A stretch of DNA of 64,000 bases, taken from contig JAKVCU010000053.1 of assembly GCA_022448955.1 (NCBI GenBank), positions 62,001 through 126,000 of the forward strand, read 5' to 3'. Shown here one piece after another: positions 25,607-34,904 of the stretch. How positions within the stretch are numbered: position 1 is the first letter of the stretch; each line of letters opens with the position of its first letter. The notes under the pieces were generated by a model that was not told the DNA's origin, did not search any database, and worked only from the letters and a program-made list of their open reading frames with translations. This DNA is from Saprospiraceae bacterium (GTDB lineage Bacteria; Bacteroidota; Bacteroidia; Chitinophagales; Saprospiraceae). Both the position numbers and the translations under genes were made by a program.

Positions 25607-26958
25607 TATAGCTCGGTGTAAGCAATCTTTAATTTAACGCCAAATTCTGGATGACTTGTGCCATAAAAGATAGTTCGATTTGCCATATTAGCCTTTGGGA
25701 AAGCAGATAGATAAAGGGTAGAACCTTCACCCGTTTCGATATAATTTTGCAAATAAGCAGCAATATTCATTAGATAAGTGGATGGCTCATTTTCATCACC
25801 CTCCAATACTTGACCACCAAAAGCATTTCCCAAATCAAGACCTCTTAGTGTAATGATCTCAATATCTTCGATCACCACTCGGTCAGTCTGGTCATCATTA
25901 TCTCGACCTAATACCAATTGCGGAATGAAGGAGTAGGCGTCAGTATCATCACCATCGACTGGTGCAATGCTCAGTTCTATCTCCGCTTTATTAATAATAC
26001 TATTTTGCAGATAGGATAGATCAGGTAGCTCAATTTTTACATCAACACCAGCCATTCCTTGCGAAAACACTAAATCAGCAGTAGGATCAGCATCATTGAC
26101 GGCTGTTTCTACAATGGTACCGGTTATCTCGTGTTCAAAAGAAGCTACTTTTGCACTAAAGGGGTTGAATTGGTAGTGATATTGAAGAGGGACTGTATCA
26201 TTCTGAGTATAGTACAAAAAGATACCACCATCGGGAGAATTGAATAGATCGAAAGATATCAACCCATTAGTACCCAGTGTTGGTTGCAAATAAATTCCAT
26301 TGAGTACTTCAATAAATGCAGAATCACTTTGATAGGATGCAGAATCCAAACGAGTGAGTCTTGTTCCAAGTTCAGGGTCTAATGGTAATCTGAGTTGGTT
26401 TACAACACTAACTGTATCTGGAAATCCACTCGAATAATCTATCACTGTGAGTGTATCTGGATTAGGAGTAAAGGTATAACTTCCCATAGGAACTGCATCT
26501 GTCATGAATGATACGTCTGAATTATAGTCAGCCGTTCGATCCATTTTTTCGAACATTTCGAATACATCTAATCCAAATTCCTCTTGCCAAATTCCAAAAA
26601 ACGAAGCAGTATCATAAGGGAGTACTAATACAACAGAATCCACATCTATGGAAAAAAAATCTGGTTGTAGGAATGATAAGCGAGCTTCTAGGTATAGTTC
26701 TGATTTGGATCGGCCGAAAATAGGATCGGTCATATCCCCAAATAAATAGGATCGAATTTGTGCAGATGGAGAATACGTGCGTATCGTATCACTAAGTATG
26801 GTAGTTGCTTTTAATGTTATGGTATCAGAAAAACCTACATTAGCTTGATCTTCTTCTAAAAGCTCGGCACCTATAGAAGTAGGATCGTTACAAGATTGCA
26901 TTCCGATAAAAAGTGCCATTACAAACAATATACCAATCCCATGATTAAGCGGGTTCAT
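25606..26958 (-). CDS. DUF4270 family lipoprotein
   Basis: The 450-residue protein has a lipoprotein signal ending in GMQSC (Cys near residue 23), then DPTSIGAELL, the typical start of DUF4270 proteins, which are Bacteroidota outer-surface lipoproteins of unknown function. The body is beta-rich with many Asp and Thr. It ends with a YFGTSHPEFGVKLKI-like strand (FYGTSHPEFGVKLKIAYTEL). It lies 74 bases downstream of the GT5-like gene on the same strand, a pairing common in this phylum. No enzymatic motif is visible. Confidence 0.85.
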   Translation of the reverse strand: MNPLNHGIGILFVMALFIGMQSCNDPTSIGAELLEEDQANVGFSDTITLKATTILSDTIRTYSPSAQIRSYLFGDMTDPIFGRSKSELYLEARLSFLQPDFFSIDVDSVVLVLPYDTASFFGIWQEEFGLDVFEMFEKMDRTADYNSDVSFMTDAVPMGSYTFTPNPDTLTVIDYSSGFPDTVSVVNQLRLPLDPELGTRLTRLDSASYQSDSAFIEVLNGIYLQPTLGTNGLISFDLFNSPDGGIFLYYTQNDTVPLQYHYQFNPFSAKVASFEHEITGTIVETAVNDADPTADLVFSQGMAGVDVKIELPDLSYLQNSIINKAEIELSIAPVDGDDTDAYSFIPQLVLGRDNDDQTDRVVIEDIEIITLRGLDLGNAFGGQVLEGDENEPSTYLMNIAAYLQNYIETGEGSTLYLSAFPKANMANRTIFYGTSHPEFGVKLKIAYTEL

Positions 26959-27032
26959 GCTTAAAAGTTTTTATCTAAGAAGGTGGCCAAACAGAGCATT
27001 TGGCCCATTAATCAATGAAAAGGAAAAGATAA

Positions 27033-27845
27033 CTATACTTCTAGACCAAGAATTTCTTGGTAAAACTCGAAGTAATTAGCAAGGTATTCTTCACCTAAAT
27101 AGTCAAGTACGGGCTTTCCAGCTTCTTCAAGTGCTTTAGTAACGCTATTCTGTATAACTTCGCTGCCCTTGATCACGCCATCTGCAAATTCAACAGCGCC
27201 TTGGTGTAGAGTGATACCCTCCTCATTATTATAGGCGCTAAGGTCTTCAGCTGTCAGATTATTGATACTGGCTTTGTCTAAGAAATTGTCAGGAAAAGTA
27301 TCTTCCAAAGTCTTATCGTAAATCGAATAGATTACTCTAGAGTTTTGAAAAAGTGGCTCGTTTTTGTATGCCGATTTCAAGTAAAAAGGGATCAGACTGG
27401 TCATCCATCCATGGCAATGTATAATGTCAGGTGGCCATCCAAACTTTTTAACGGTTTCTAAGACGCCTTTACAGAAGAAAACCATTCGATCGGCATTGTC
27501 TTCAAATAAGTCACCATTTTCTTTTTCGAAAATAGCTTTGCGCTTGAAAAAGTCTTCATTATCAAGGAAGTATACCTGCATTCTTGCTTCTGGAAGAGAG
27601 GCAACTTTGATGATTAATGGAAAGTCGTCATCGTCAACAATGATGTTCATTCCTGAGAGGCGAACGACTTCGTGCAAGCGGTGACGTCTCTCATTTATAG
27701 TACCAAAGCGGGGCATTAAAACCCTAATTTCCATTCCTTGTTCTTGAACATACTGGGGGAGCTTTCGAGCAATATCTGCAATTTCTGAAAACGCAGTATA
27801 AGGCTGCATTTCCTGGGTAACAATCAGCACTTTCTTTTTACTCAT
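27033..27845 (-). CDS. Half-length glycogen/starch synthase-like protein (GT5 N-domain only)
   Basis: The 270-residue protein matches the N-terminal catalytic domain of GT5 glycogen synthases: VLIVTQEMQPYTAFSEIADI corresponds to the ADP-glucose synthase start, and IIHCHGWMTSLIPFYLK to the conserved HxHxW region. Full-length GlgA is about 480 residues. The C-terminal ADP-glucose-binding half is absent and no frameshifted remnant is visible downstream. Short forms of this kind occur widely in Bacteroidota next to panC and DUF4270, so it is probably a stable variant and not a fresh truncation. Whether it has synthase activity is doubtful. Confidence 0.82.
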   Translation of the reverse strand: MSKKKVLIVTQEMQPYTAFSEIADIARKLPQYVQEQGMEIRVLMPRFGTINERRHRLHEVVRLSGMNIIVDDDDFPLIIKVASLPEARMQVYFLDNEDFFKRKAIFEKENGDLFEDNADRMVFFCKGVLETVKKFGWPPDIIHCHGWMTSLIPFYLKSAYKNEPLFQNSRVIYSIYDKTLEDTFPDNFLDKASINNLTAEDLSAYNNEEGITLHQGAVEFADGVIKGSEVIQNSVTKALEEAGKPVLDYLGEEYLANYFEFYQEILGLEV

Positions 27846-27905
27846 AAAGTTTCAAATCTGATGATACGAATAATGGACATCATGCCCATATCAAAATAAG
27901 ACTGC

Positions 27906-27913
27906 AAAGATAG
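27906..27913 (-). promoter_or_regulatory. Candidate -7 element for the GT5-like gene
   Basis: On the minus strand the sequence reads TATCTTTG, an exact TAnnTTTG match, 61 bases upstream of the start at 27845. It faces away from the panC candidate promoter. Confidence 0.5.
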
Positions 27914-27973
27914 CAAATTTTGAAGAGTTTAACCTAATTAGTATTAACTTAATACTCTCTTAACAAAAAGGTC

Positions 27974-27981
27974 TATATTTG
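27974..27981 (+). promoter_or_regulatory. Candidate -7 element for panC
   Basis: TATATTTG matches TAnnTTTG exactly. It lies ~150 bases before the panC start, which implies a long leader. No strong -33 TTG was found. Confidence 0.45.
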
Positions 27982-28131
27982 CCTCATGTATTGAAAAACA
28001 TATAGTTAAACCAAGTACCTACTTATCCACTCTTTCTATTTTGATATTTATTGGCTTTTAATGTATTTGTTTTTGAATAGATTTTGTCCAACAATTAGTC
28101 AATCGAAAGAGAAAATTTTTATTTGTACTTC

Positions 28132-28986
28132 ATGTATTTTTTTAAGACAACAGAAGAATTAAAAAGGCATATCAGTCAAAACAAATCTAGCAATCAGAAG
28201 ATTGGTTTTGTTCCAACTATGGGTGCCTTACATCAGGGGCATCTGTCGCTTATTCAGCAATCACAGTCCGTTTGTTCTCATACCATTTGTAGTGTCTTCG
28301 TTAATCCTACGCAGTTTAACGAATCGTCGGATTTGCAAAAGTATCCTCGTACTCCTGCTAAAGACATCGAATTATTGACTTTGGTTGGTACCGATATTCT
28401 ATTTATGCCAAAATTGTCTGAAGTTTACCCTAATGGTATGGAAAGTAGTTTGGCAATTGATCTTAAAGGGTTGGATAGCGTAATGGAAGGCAAATTCAGG
28501 CCTGGCCATTTTGAAGGTGTCACACAAGTTGTACATCGATTGTTGGAATTGACGCAACCAGATGTATTATTTATGGGTCAAAAAGACTTCCAGCAGTGTG
28601 TCATTGTAGGTCGGATGATAAAAGCCTTATCGCTCGACCTCGAACTGGTTGCTTGTCCAATTGTTAGAAATAGTAGTGGATTGGCCTTAAGCTCAAGAAA
28701 TATGAGGCTATCAGTGCGAGGAAGGGAACAAGCTTTAATCCTTTTTGCATCCTTGCAAAAGGCAAAAGTGACTCTTGAAAAAGAAAGCGTCAAAAGTATA
28801 GTAAGTAGCGTGAAGAAGCAATTTCTAGAAAGTAATGCAGATTTGGAGTATTTTGAAATTGTGGATGGGCATACTTTAGAGCCAATAGCTGATGAAAAGG
28901 ATACTGACTTTGTCGTAGCCTGTATCGCAGCATACATAGAGGGTGTACGATTAATTGACAATATGATTTTGAAAGGCGGATTTTAA
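28132..28986 (+). CDS. panC: Pantothenate synthetase
   Basis: The 284-residue protein condenses pantoate and beta-alanine with ATP in the cytoplasm. It has PTMGALHQGHLSLI with the HxGH nucleotide motif, FVNPTQF, GKFRPGHFEGVTQVV, FMGQKDFQQ and LSSRNMRLS, all standard PanC landmarks, and the usual length. I placed the start at ATG 28132; the in-frame TTG at 28123 would only add three residues. panD, which makes the beta-alanine, follows after 171 bases of AT-rich sequence. Confidence 0.96.
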   Translation: MYFFKTTEELKRHISQNKSSNQKIGFVPTMGALHQGHLSLIQQSQSVCSHTICSVFVNPTQFNESSDLQKYPRTPAKDIELLTLVGTDILFMPKLSEVYPNGMESSLAIDLKGLDSVMEGKFRPGHFEGVTQVVHRLLELTQPDVLFMGQKDFQQCVIVGRMIKALSLDLELVACPIVRNSSGLALSSRNMRLSVRGREQALILFASLQKAKVTLEKESVKSIVSSVKKQFLESNADLEYFEIVDGHTLEPIADEKDTDFVVACIAAYIEGVRLIDNMILKGGF

Positions 28987-29157
28987 TTCTTTTTTTTGCA
29001 TCACAATTTCATTTCTTTTAAAAATAAGCTATTAGACGGTTAACAATATTTTCAAACCCTAGCTAATAATATTTTGTTTATTAGTAATAAGGGTGTTTTA
29101 TATGTGGAAAATTAAATTGAAAATATTTTTAACCAAATTATATATTTTTTTGTAGCT

Positions 29158-29508
29158 ATGATGATTCAACGTTTTAAATCCAAAATACATAGAGCCACTA
29201 TTACAGAAGCTAACTTGAATTATGTAGGTAGTATCACTATTGATGCAGATTTATTGGATGCTGCGGGTATAATAGAAGGCGAAAAAGTACAGATTGTGAA
29301 TAATAATAATGGAGAGCGCTTGGAAACCTATACGATCAAGGGAGAGCCAGGATCTGGTGTGATTTGCTTGAATGGTGCTGCTGCAAGAAGAGCACAAGTT
29401 GGGGATACCGTTATTATTATCAGTTATGCTTGGATGGGCTTAGAAGAAGCAAAAGCTTTTGAACCCGCTGTAGTTTTTCCAGATGAACAGAATAGAATTG
29501 TTTTATAG
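29158..29508 (+). CDS. panD: Aspartate 1-decarboxylase
   Basis: The 116-residue proenzyme decarboxylates aspartate to beta-alanine for pantothenate. Starting at the first of two ATG codons gives the standard numbering, with self-cleavage between Gly24 and Ser25 in NYVGSITID, which produces the pyruvoyl cofactor. [20 protein letters not shown] is the conserved core. It partners with panC upstream, and a terminator candidate lies just downstream. Confidence 0.96.
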   Translation: MMIQRFKSKIHRATITEANLNYVGSITIDADLLDAAGIIEGEKVQIVNNNNGERLETYTIKGEPGSGVICLNGAAARRAQVGDTVIIISYAWMGLEEAKAFEPAVVFPDEQNRIVL

Positions 29509-29866
29509 TCTATTCTCTTTTACAGAATCGTCAGCAAAGAGATTTACTTTCGTAAAATGACCTCTTTGCTGGCCATCTTATTTTACAAGCAATTTTGACT
29601 AGGCACTTATATCTTTATTGCTAATTAGGTATTATATTTGCCCTTTATTAGAGCAAAAAGAAAACATGTAATGAGTACAGTAGGGATAGGTAGTCTGGAT
29701 GCTTGTTTTACGGTTTATTTTATGCCTAAGTTGTCTTTTTGATGAAGTGGGTAAGCTCTCTGGAATCCACTTAAGTAGGCTCATGAAGAAGCTCAAACTT
29801 GGTTTGTTGGAGCTTAGAGTTTAGCGAATTGAAACGTTTGAATTACTTCAATAAATACATCTCCCT
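29509..29866. other. Intergenic region and possible long leader before the flippase-like gene
   Basis: This 358-base gap holds the panD terminator candidate and TATATTTG at 29633-29640, an exact -7 match. If that promoter is used, the downstream gene has a leader of about 220 bases. A 23-codon frame starts at ATG 29671, but I see nothing to support it as a gene, and no known riboswitch motif. Confidence 0.35.
29532..29571 (+). terminator. Terminator candidate after panD
   Basis: A perfect 10-bp stem (29532-29541 with 29562-29571) with a nested small hairpin in the loop. The tail is only moderately T-rich. Confidence 0.5.
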
Positions 29867-30922
29867 TTGGACTGGAAGAAAAATATTATTAATTTCCTAA
29901 AGTTTGTCATCTTTTTGGGAATTGGTTTAGGGATATTATATCTCGTTTATCAAAATCAAAACGCAGCTTATCAAGCTCAATGCGCCTTGGACGGCGTGCC
30001 GGCTTCGGATTGTAGCCTTATTAGTAAGGTAATCAATGACTTTAAAGGTGCTAATTATTTTTGGGTGATGATTGTCCTGATTGCTTTTACAGTAAGTAAT
30101 GTGAGCCGTGCGATAAGATGGAATATGTTGATTCACCCCCTTGGTTATCGACCTCGTTTTGTAAATAGCTTTTTGAGTACAGTACTCGGCTATTTTGCCA
30201 ATCTAGGTTTGCCAAGAATAGGGGAGGTTGTGAGAGGAGGAACATTATCAAGATACGAAAAAATACCTTTAGAAAAGGTCATGGGTACTATTGTGGTGGA
30301 TCGAATAGTAGATGTTATAAGTATTCTTTTGGTAACCAGTTTGGCATTTTTACTGGAGTTCCAAACCTTATGGGGTTTTGCTCAGCAATACATCCCAGTT
30401 GATCGATTAGTGCAAGTTATGGTAATTCTAGGCATATTGGGTGTACTAGGCTTAGGCGTATTATGGTTATTGCGCAAGGCTTTGGCAAAAACCAAATTCT
30501 ATGAAAAGTTCATGAATATTCTCATGGGTTTTTATGATGGTTTAAAGACAATTGGGCAGTTAGAAAAGCCATGGCTTTTTGTCTTCCATAGCATCAATAT
30601 TTGGTTGATGTATTATTTAATGACTTACCTGTGTTTCTTTGCCTTTGCACCCACTGCTGGTTTATCGCCTTTGGCAGGCTTGGTGGTGTTTGTATTCGGC
30701 GGGTGGGGAATTGTGATTCCTTCTCCCGGAGGCATGGGGACTTATCATTTTTTGGTACAAATTGCATTAGGTATTTATGGGATAGGAGGGGATGATGCTT
30801 TTTCATTTGCTAATATTGCTTTTTTCTCTATTCAGTTAGGATGCAATGTTTTTATTGGTCTATTGGCACTATTGCTATTGCCAATACTTAATCGCTCTAA
30901 TGAGCCTAAATTAGAGGAATAA
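29867..30922 (+). CDS. Lysylphosphatidylglycerol synthase TM-region-like (UPF0104/AglD) membrane protein
   Basis: The 351-residue protein has about 8 membrane helices. It contains NVSRAIRWNMLIHPLGYRPR, LGYFANLGLPRIGEVVRG, VVDRIVDVISIL and a C-terminal GGWGIVIPSPGGMGTYHFL, the pattern of the UPF0104/LPG_synthase_TM family. Related proteins are lipid or glycolipid flippase domains. No aminoacyl-transfer domain is attached, so MprF-type lysylation is not expected. The only plausible start is TTG at 29867, because an in-frame stop lies 15 bases upstream. Its stop overlaps the next start by one base (TAATG), implying translational coupling with the rfaE2-like gene. Confidence 0.82.
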   Translation: MDWKKNIINFLKFVIFLGIGLGILYLVYQNQNAAYQAQCALDGVPASDCSLISKVINDFKGANYFWVMIVLIAFTVSNVSRAIRWNMLIHPLGYRPRFVNSFLSTVLGYFANLGLPRIGEVVRGGTLSRYEKIPLEKVMGTIVVDRIVDVISILLVTSLAFLLEFQTLWGFAQQYIPVDRLVQVMVILGILGVLGLGVLWLLRKALAKTKFYEKFMNILMGFYDGLKTIGQLEKPWLFVFHSINIWLMYYLMTYLCFFAFAPTAGLSPLAGLVVFVFGGWGIVIPSPGGMGTYHFLVQIALGIYGIGGDDAFSFANIAFFSIQLGCNVFIGLLALLLLPILNRSNEPKLEE

Positions 30923-31419
30923 TGACTGCTTTGGATAGTGTACTAGATAAAATTAAGAATTGGAAGACAGCAGCAAGTGTAGTGCGAAGGTGGAAAGATC
31001 TTGGAGATGAGATTGTTTTTACAAATGGCTGTTTTGACTTGATTCATTTTGGACATTTACATTATTTAGCGAAAGCTAAAGAACTAGGGCAGCGTTTAGT
31101 GATTGGGCTTAATTCAGATGCTTCTGTTAGCCGTCTGAAAGGGGAGCATCGCCCGATTAAGGATTTAAACTCTCGTCAAATGCAACTTGCAGCGCTTGAG
31201 TTTGTTGATTTAGTAGTAGTATTTGAAGAAGATACCCCTAAGGAGCTAATTGAATGCTTGTTGCCAGATATTTTAGTAAAGGGAGGAGATTACGATCCAG
31301 AAGATATTGTAGGCTATGAGACAGTGTTAGAAAATGGAGGAGCAGTGAGGACACTAAACTTTATTGAAGGATATTCGACAACAGCTTTTGAAACAAAGAT
31401 AAAAGCAGCAAGATTATAA
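30922..31419 (+). CDS. rfaE2: D-glycero-beta-D-manno-heptose 1-phosphate adenylyltransferase (RfaE2 type)
   Basis: The 165-residue cytidylyltransferase-fold protein carries FTNGCFDLIHFGHLHYL with the HxGH motif and later LVKGGDYDPEDIVG, both standard in RfaE2/HldE C-domains. It adenylylates heptose-1-phosphate on the way to ADP-heptose for the LPS core. The HldE kinase domain is absent, so this is the stand-alone RfaE2 form. Bacteroidota often place this gene beside a UPF0104 protein. Its start overlaps the upstream stop by one base. Confidence 0.92.
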   Translation: MTALDSVLDKIKNWKTAASVVRRWKDLGDEIVFTNGCFDLIHFGHLHYLAKAKELGQRLVIGLNSDASVSRLKGEHRPIKDLNSRQMQLAALEFVDLVVVFEEDTPKELIECLLPDILVKGGDYDPEDIVGYETVLENGGAVRTLNFIEGYSTTAFETKIKAARL

Positions 31420-31423
31420 AGTG

Positions 31424-32476
31424 ATGAAGGTAAAAGAATTGGTACGATACCTCGAGTCTATTGCACCGCCATCTTATCAAGAGGGATATGATAATGCGGG
31501 ATTGATAACTGGAGATTATAATTGGGAGCTTAGTGGGGTTATCACTTGTTTAGACTCGACGGAAGCAGTCATTGAAGAAGCTATCGCAAAAGGTTGTAAT
31601 CTCGTTGTAGCACATCATCCTATTGTTTTTAAAGGATTAAAAAGGTTCAATGGTAATAATTATGTAGAAAGAGTAATCATTAAAGCAATTCAGCATAATA
31701 TTGCTATCTATGCCATTCATACCAATTTGGATAATGTTTATCACAAGGGAGTAAATGCAAAGATTGCGGAGAAGTTACAGCTGAGGGAGACGAAAATTTT
31801 AGCGCCGAAAAAGACGTTGCTAAAATTAGTAGCCTATGTACCTATTGATGAAAGTGATACCATTACAAATGCATTGTTTGAAGCAGGGGCAGGGCAACTT
31901 CACCCTCACACAAACCTTAGCTTTTTAAGTACGGGGACCGCAACGATCAATGAAAAAAGCGAGACTTTAGCAAAATTAGAGCTGAGTTTGCCTCGTGCGA
32001 AAAAAGGAGCGATATTAAATGCTTTGTTTAAAGCCTATCAGCCTGCTTCCACAAATTATCAACTATCATCTATTGATAACACAGATGCTGCGATTGGGTC
32101 AGGCATAATTGGTCAGTTGGATAAGCCAATGAAGGGGGAAGCTTTTTTGAAGTATTTGAAAAAGCAAATGAATGTAGGCTGTATTAAACACACTGCTTTA
32201 CTTGATCAAGATATCAAGACCGTAGCTGTTTGTGGCGGAGCAGGAGGGTTTTTATTAAGGAATGCAATCAGTAAAGGGGCAGATGTTTTTATTACTTCTG
32301 ATTACAAATATCATGAGTTTTTTGATGCTGATAATAAGATTATGATTGCTGATATTGGCCATTATGAAAGTGAGCAATTTACTATTGAACTACTTTTTGA
32401 GCTTATATCTGAAAAATTTAGTAATTTTGCGGTTCATTGTACGGAGGTGATAACCAATCCAGTACACTATTTTTAA
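31424..32476 (+). CDS. Nif3-like dinuclear metal center protein
   Basis: The ~350-residue protein is a Nif3/YbgI-family member: VVAHHPIVFKGLKRF and YAIHTNLDNVYHKGVN hold the metal-ligand His residues, and the C-terminal DIGHYESEQF provides the last ligands. Length suits the longer Nif3 form with an inserted PII-like domain in the middle (~120-240). The family forms hexamers, and its role is still unclear (a GTP cyclohydrolase I type 2 name is widely misused for it). I prefer ATG 31424 to GTG 31421. The gene is 2-4 bases after rfaE2 and is followed by the zinc-ribbon gene, a conserved pairing. Confidence 0.9.
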   Translation: MKVKELVRYLESIAPPSYQEGYDNAGLITGDYNWELSGVITCLDSTEAVIEEAIAKGCNLVVAHHPIVFKGLKRFNGNNYVERVIIKAIQHNIAIYAIHTNLDNVYHKGVNAKIAEKLQLRETKILAPKKTLLKLVAYVPIDESDTITNALFEAGAGQLHPHTNLSFLSTGTATINEKSETLAKLELSLPRAKKGAILNALFKAYQPASTNYQLSSIDNTDAAIGSGIIGQLDKPMKGEAFLKYLKKQMNVGCIKHTALLDQDIKTVAVCGGAGGFLLRNAISKGADVFITSDYKYHEFFDADNKIMIADIGHYESEQFTIELLFELISEKFSNFAVHCTEVITNPVHYF

Positions 32477-32516
32477 ACAACCATTTCTTACCGAAATAAA
32501 ATAATACTAATAAAGG

Positions 32517-33272
32517 ATGGCAGAACCTACTGTAGAGGAAAAATTAAGAATGTTATATGAGCTTCAGATGATTGACTCTAAAAAGGATGAAATCGAAATT
32601 CTGAAGGGAGAACTTCCCATGGAAGTAAGTGATTTGGAAGATGAGATTGGAGGTTTAGAAACTAGGATCAACCGTTTGAAAAGTAATGTCGACGATATGG
32701 AAGGGGAGGTCAATAGACATCACGCCAATATCAAAGAAGCGGAGTCATTAATTGAGCGTTATCAATCTCAGATGGACAATGTAAAGAATAATCGTGAATA
32801 CGAGGCTTTATCCAAAGAGATCGAACTTCAAAAGTTAGAAATTCAGCTTTCTGAAAAGAAAATTCGTCAAGGAAGGGGTGATATCGATAACAAGCAGGAT
32901 ACTTTGAAAGCAACGGAGCTGCGTTTGGAAAATAAGCGTAAAGATTTGGAGACCAAGCGAGTGGAGCTGGAAAAGATTATCGAAAAGACGGAAAAAGAAG
33001 AAGAAAAGTTAGCGAAGCATTCGGAGAAGGCACGTACAAAAATTGAAGCGCGTTTGATCAAGTCTTATGATCGTGTTAGGACGTCTTACCGAAATGGCTT
33101 GGCTGTAGTGAAAGTAGAAAGAAATTCATGTGGTGGTTGTTTTAATAAAATTCCGCCTCAGTTACAATTAGAAATTAGCCAGCGCAAAAAGATTATCGCT
33201 TGTGAGCACTGTGGAAGAATCCTTGTTGATGATTACATCATGGGAGATGAACCACAAGATGCTTCAAAATAA
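32517..33272 (+). CDS. Coiled-coil protein with C4 zinc ribbon (CT398/DUF164 type)
   Basis: The 251-residue protein has a long coiled coil (about residues 5-180, heptad-rich in Glu/Lys/Leu) and a C-terminal zinc ribbon with two Cys pairs, CGGC and CEHC (about 203-232), which is the zf-RING_7 form. Similar proteins sit beside nif3-like genes in many bacteria. Their role is unknown, possibly binding nucleic acid or an envelope/flagellar partner. A strong terminator lies 62 bases after its stop, so it ends the flippase-rfaE2-nif3 transcript. Confidence 0.9.
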   Translation: MAEPTVEEKLRMLYELQMIDSKKDEIEILKGELPMEVSDLEDEIGGLETRINRLKSNVDDMEGEVNRHHANIKEAESLIERYQSQMDNVKNNREYEALSKEIELQKLEIQLSEKKIRQGRGDIDNKQDTLKATELRLENKRKDLETKRVELEKIIEKTEKEEEKLAKHSEKARTKIEARLIKSYDRVRTSYRNGLAVVKVERNSCGGCFNKIPPQLQLEISQRKKIIACEHCGRILVDDYIMGDEPQDASK

Positions 33273-33334
33273 GAGGCCTTAATCGATATTAAAGCAACAT
33301 TATAATGCAGTGGCACTAGGCGTTAGTGCATATT

Positions 33335-33382
33335 TAACCTCAGTAGGAGATGCACTTGGATCACCTACTGAGGTTATTTTTT
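33335..33382 (+). terminator. Strong intrinsic terminator of the rfaE2-nif3 operon
   Basis: A perfect 13-bp stem (33335-33347 with 33364-33376) is followed by six T's. It lies inside the artificial extension of the next reading frame, which argues for the later start at 33400. Confidence 0.9.
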
Positions 33383-33399
33383 ATGAGAAAAAACGATCT

Positions 33400-34884
33400 A
33401 TGAAAACTATATTAAGCACTGTATTTATTTTTCTTTTTTGCTTATCTGGATTTGCAGGAGAGTTTATTTATTCACCTTTAGCGAAAGCGGCCTACGAGAA
33501 TGTCATGAGCCTTCGTTTTGAGGAGGCGTATCTACAAATTGCCCAACTGAAGCAGACTGAACCCAATAACTTAGTGGCCTACCATATTGAAAATTATATT
33601 GATTTTTTTCGAATTTACATTAGTGAGAATCGAGAGGTGTTTAATCGGCTAAAGAAGAATAAAGAGGCTAGGCTAGAACTAATTGAGCAGGGGGACCCCA
33701 ATTCTCCTTATTTCTTATTTATTCAAGCGGATATTCGCCTGCAGTGGGCATTGGCCCGATTAAAGTTTGAAGAGTATCTGACGGCCTTCAGAGAAGTAAG
33801 TAAAGCCTTTAGGCTATTGGAGAAGAACAAAAAAAAGTTTCCAGACTTTATGCCCAATTTGAAAGATCTAGGGATTTTACATGCGATCATAGGGACGATT
33901 CCAGATAATTATAAGTGGGGTATAAAATTTTTCTCAGGTTTGGAAGGAACCATAGAACAAGGGCAGAGAGAAATTGAAGTAGTTTTGGCTTACGCCAAAT
34001 CCAATGAGTTTATATTTAGAGATGAAACTAATGTTTTGTATGCTTTTTTAATGCTTCATCTCAATAACAATGACAGCGAGGCTTGGTCTGTTTTACAGGC
34101 GAGTAATTTGGAACCTAATAAAAACCCTCTGCACACATTTATCATGGCAAATATTGCTATGCATGTTGGTAAAAATGATGAAGCGATTGATTTGCTAATC
34201 AATCGTCCGAAAGGCGGAGTATTTTTTGATTTTCCTTATTTAGACTTTATGCTTGGTTTAGCGAAGTTGCGTAGAGCAGATCGAGATGCTAGTTTTTACT
34301 TTAAGAAATATTTGGCTCGCTTCAAAGGGCAAAATTTCATAAAGGAGGCTTATCAAAAGCTGGCTTGGCAAGAATTACTCAATGGAAATACTGCTGCTTA
34401 TCATAAGTATATGAACATCTGCCTTGAAAAAGGAAGTACGATAGTTGGAGAGGATAAGAATGCGGAAAAGGAAGCAGCATCGAGTATACTACCGGATCCA
34501 GTTTTAATTAAAGCCAGATTACTATTTGATGGAGCCTACTACCAGGAAGCCTATAATTTGGTGAAAGATAAATCTTCTTCTTTTTTTTCTGATAAAGGCC
34601 ACCAATTGGAATTTATATATCGAAAAGCTCGTATACTGCATGGGTTAAAAAGGAATGAGGAAGCGATTGAAGCTTATAAAGAAACCATAAAGCAGGGTAG
34701 TAATGAGGCTTACTTTTTTGCTTGTAATGCAGCACTACAAATTGGGTTGATTTACGAGCAGGATGGGCAGAATGTAAAGGCCATTGAATACTTTAAAGAA
34801 TGCCTTAAGATTAGGCCAGATGAGTATCGAACTGGGCTGCATCATAAAGCGAAAGCAGCTTTAGAGCGGCTAAAGCAAAAGTAG
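33400..34884 (+). CDS. Secreted/periplasmic TPR-repeat protein
   Basis: The 494-residue protein starts with a clear signal peptide (MKTILSTVFIFLFCLSGFAG). The rest is helical: an N-terminal part rich in paired helices and, near the C-terminus, recognisable TPR units (ALQIGLIYEQDGQNVKAIEY, FKECLKIRPDEY). TPR proteins act as protein-binding scaffolds. No enzyme motif is visible. I use ATG 33400 because the open frame further upstream overlaps a terminator and lacks a plausible start. It converges with the DtxR gene. Function is unknown. Confidence 0.8.
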   Translation: MKTILSTVFIFLFCLSGFAGEFIYSPLAKAAYENVMSLRFEEAYLQIAQLKQTEPNNLVAYHIENYIDFFRIYISENREVFNRLKKNKEARLELIEQGDPNSPYFLFIQADIRLQWALARLKFEEYLTAFREVSKAFRLLEKNKKKFPDFMPNLKDLGILHAIIGTIPDNYKWGIKFFSGLEGTIEQGQREIEVVLAYAKSNEFIFRDETNVLYAFLMLHLNNNDSEAWSVLQASNLEPNKNPLHTFIMANIAMHVGKNDEAIDLLINRPKGGVFFDFPYLDFMLGLAKLRRADRDASFYFKKYLARFKGQNFIKEAYQKLAWQELLNGNTAAYHKYMNICLEKGSTIVGEDKNAEKEAASSILPDPVLIKARLLFDGAYYQEAYNLVKDKSSSFFSDKGHQLEFIYRKARILHGLKRNEEAIEAYKETIKQGSNEAYFFACNAALQIGLIYEQDGQNVKAIEYFKECLKIRPDEYRTGLHHKAKAALERLKQK

Positions 34885-34904
34885 TATTTCACGAAAGTAA
34901 GCAC

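Noticed and set aside
29671-29742. 23-codon frame as a leader peptide
   Set aside because: No enrichment for one amino acid, no attenuator structure, and no conserved pattern.
33310-33399. N-terminal extension of the TPR gene to 33310
   Set aside because: It covers a perfect terminator stem and lacks a signal peptide; the ATG at 33400 gives a normal signal peptide.
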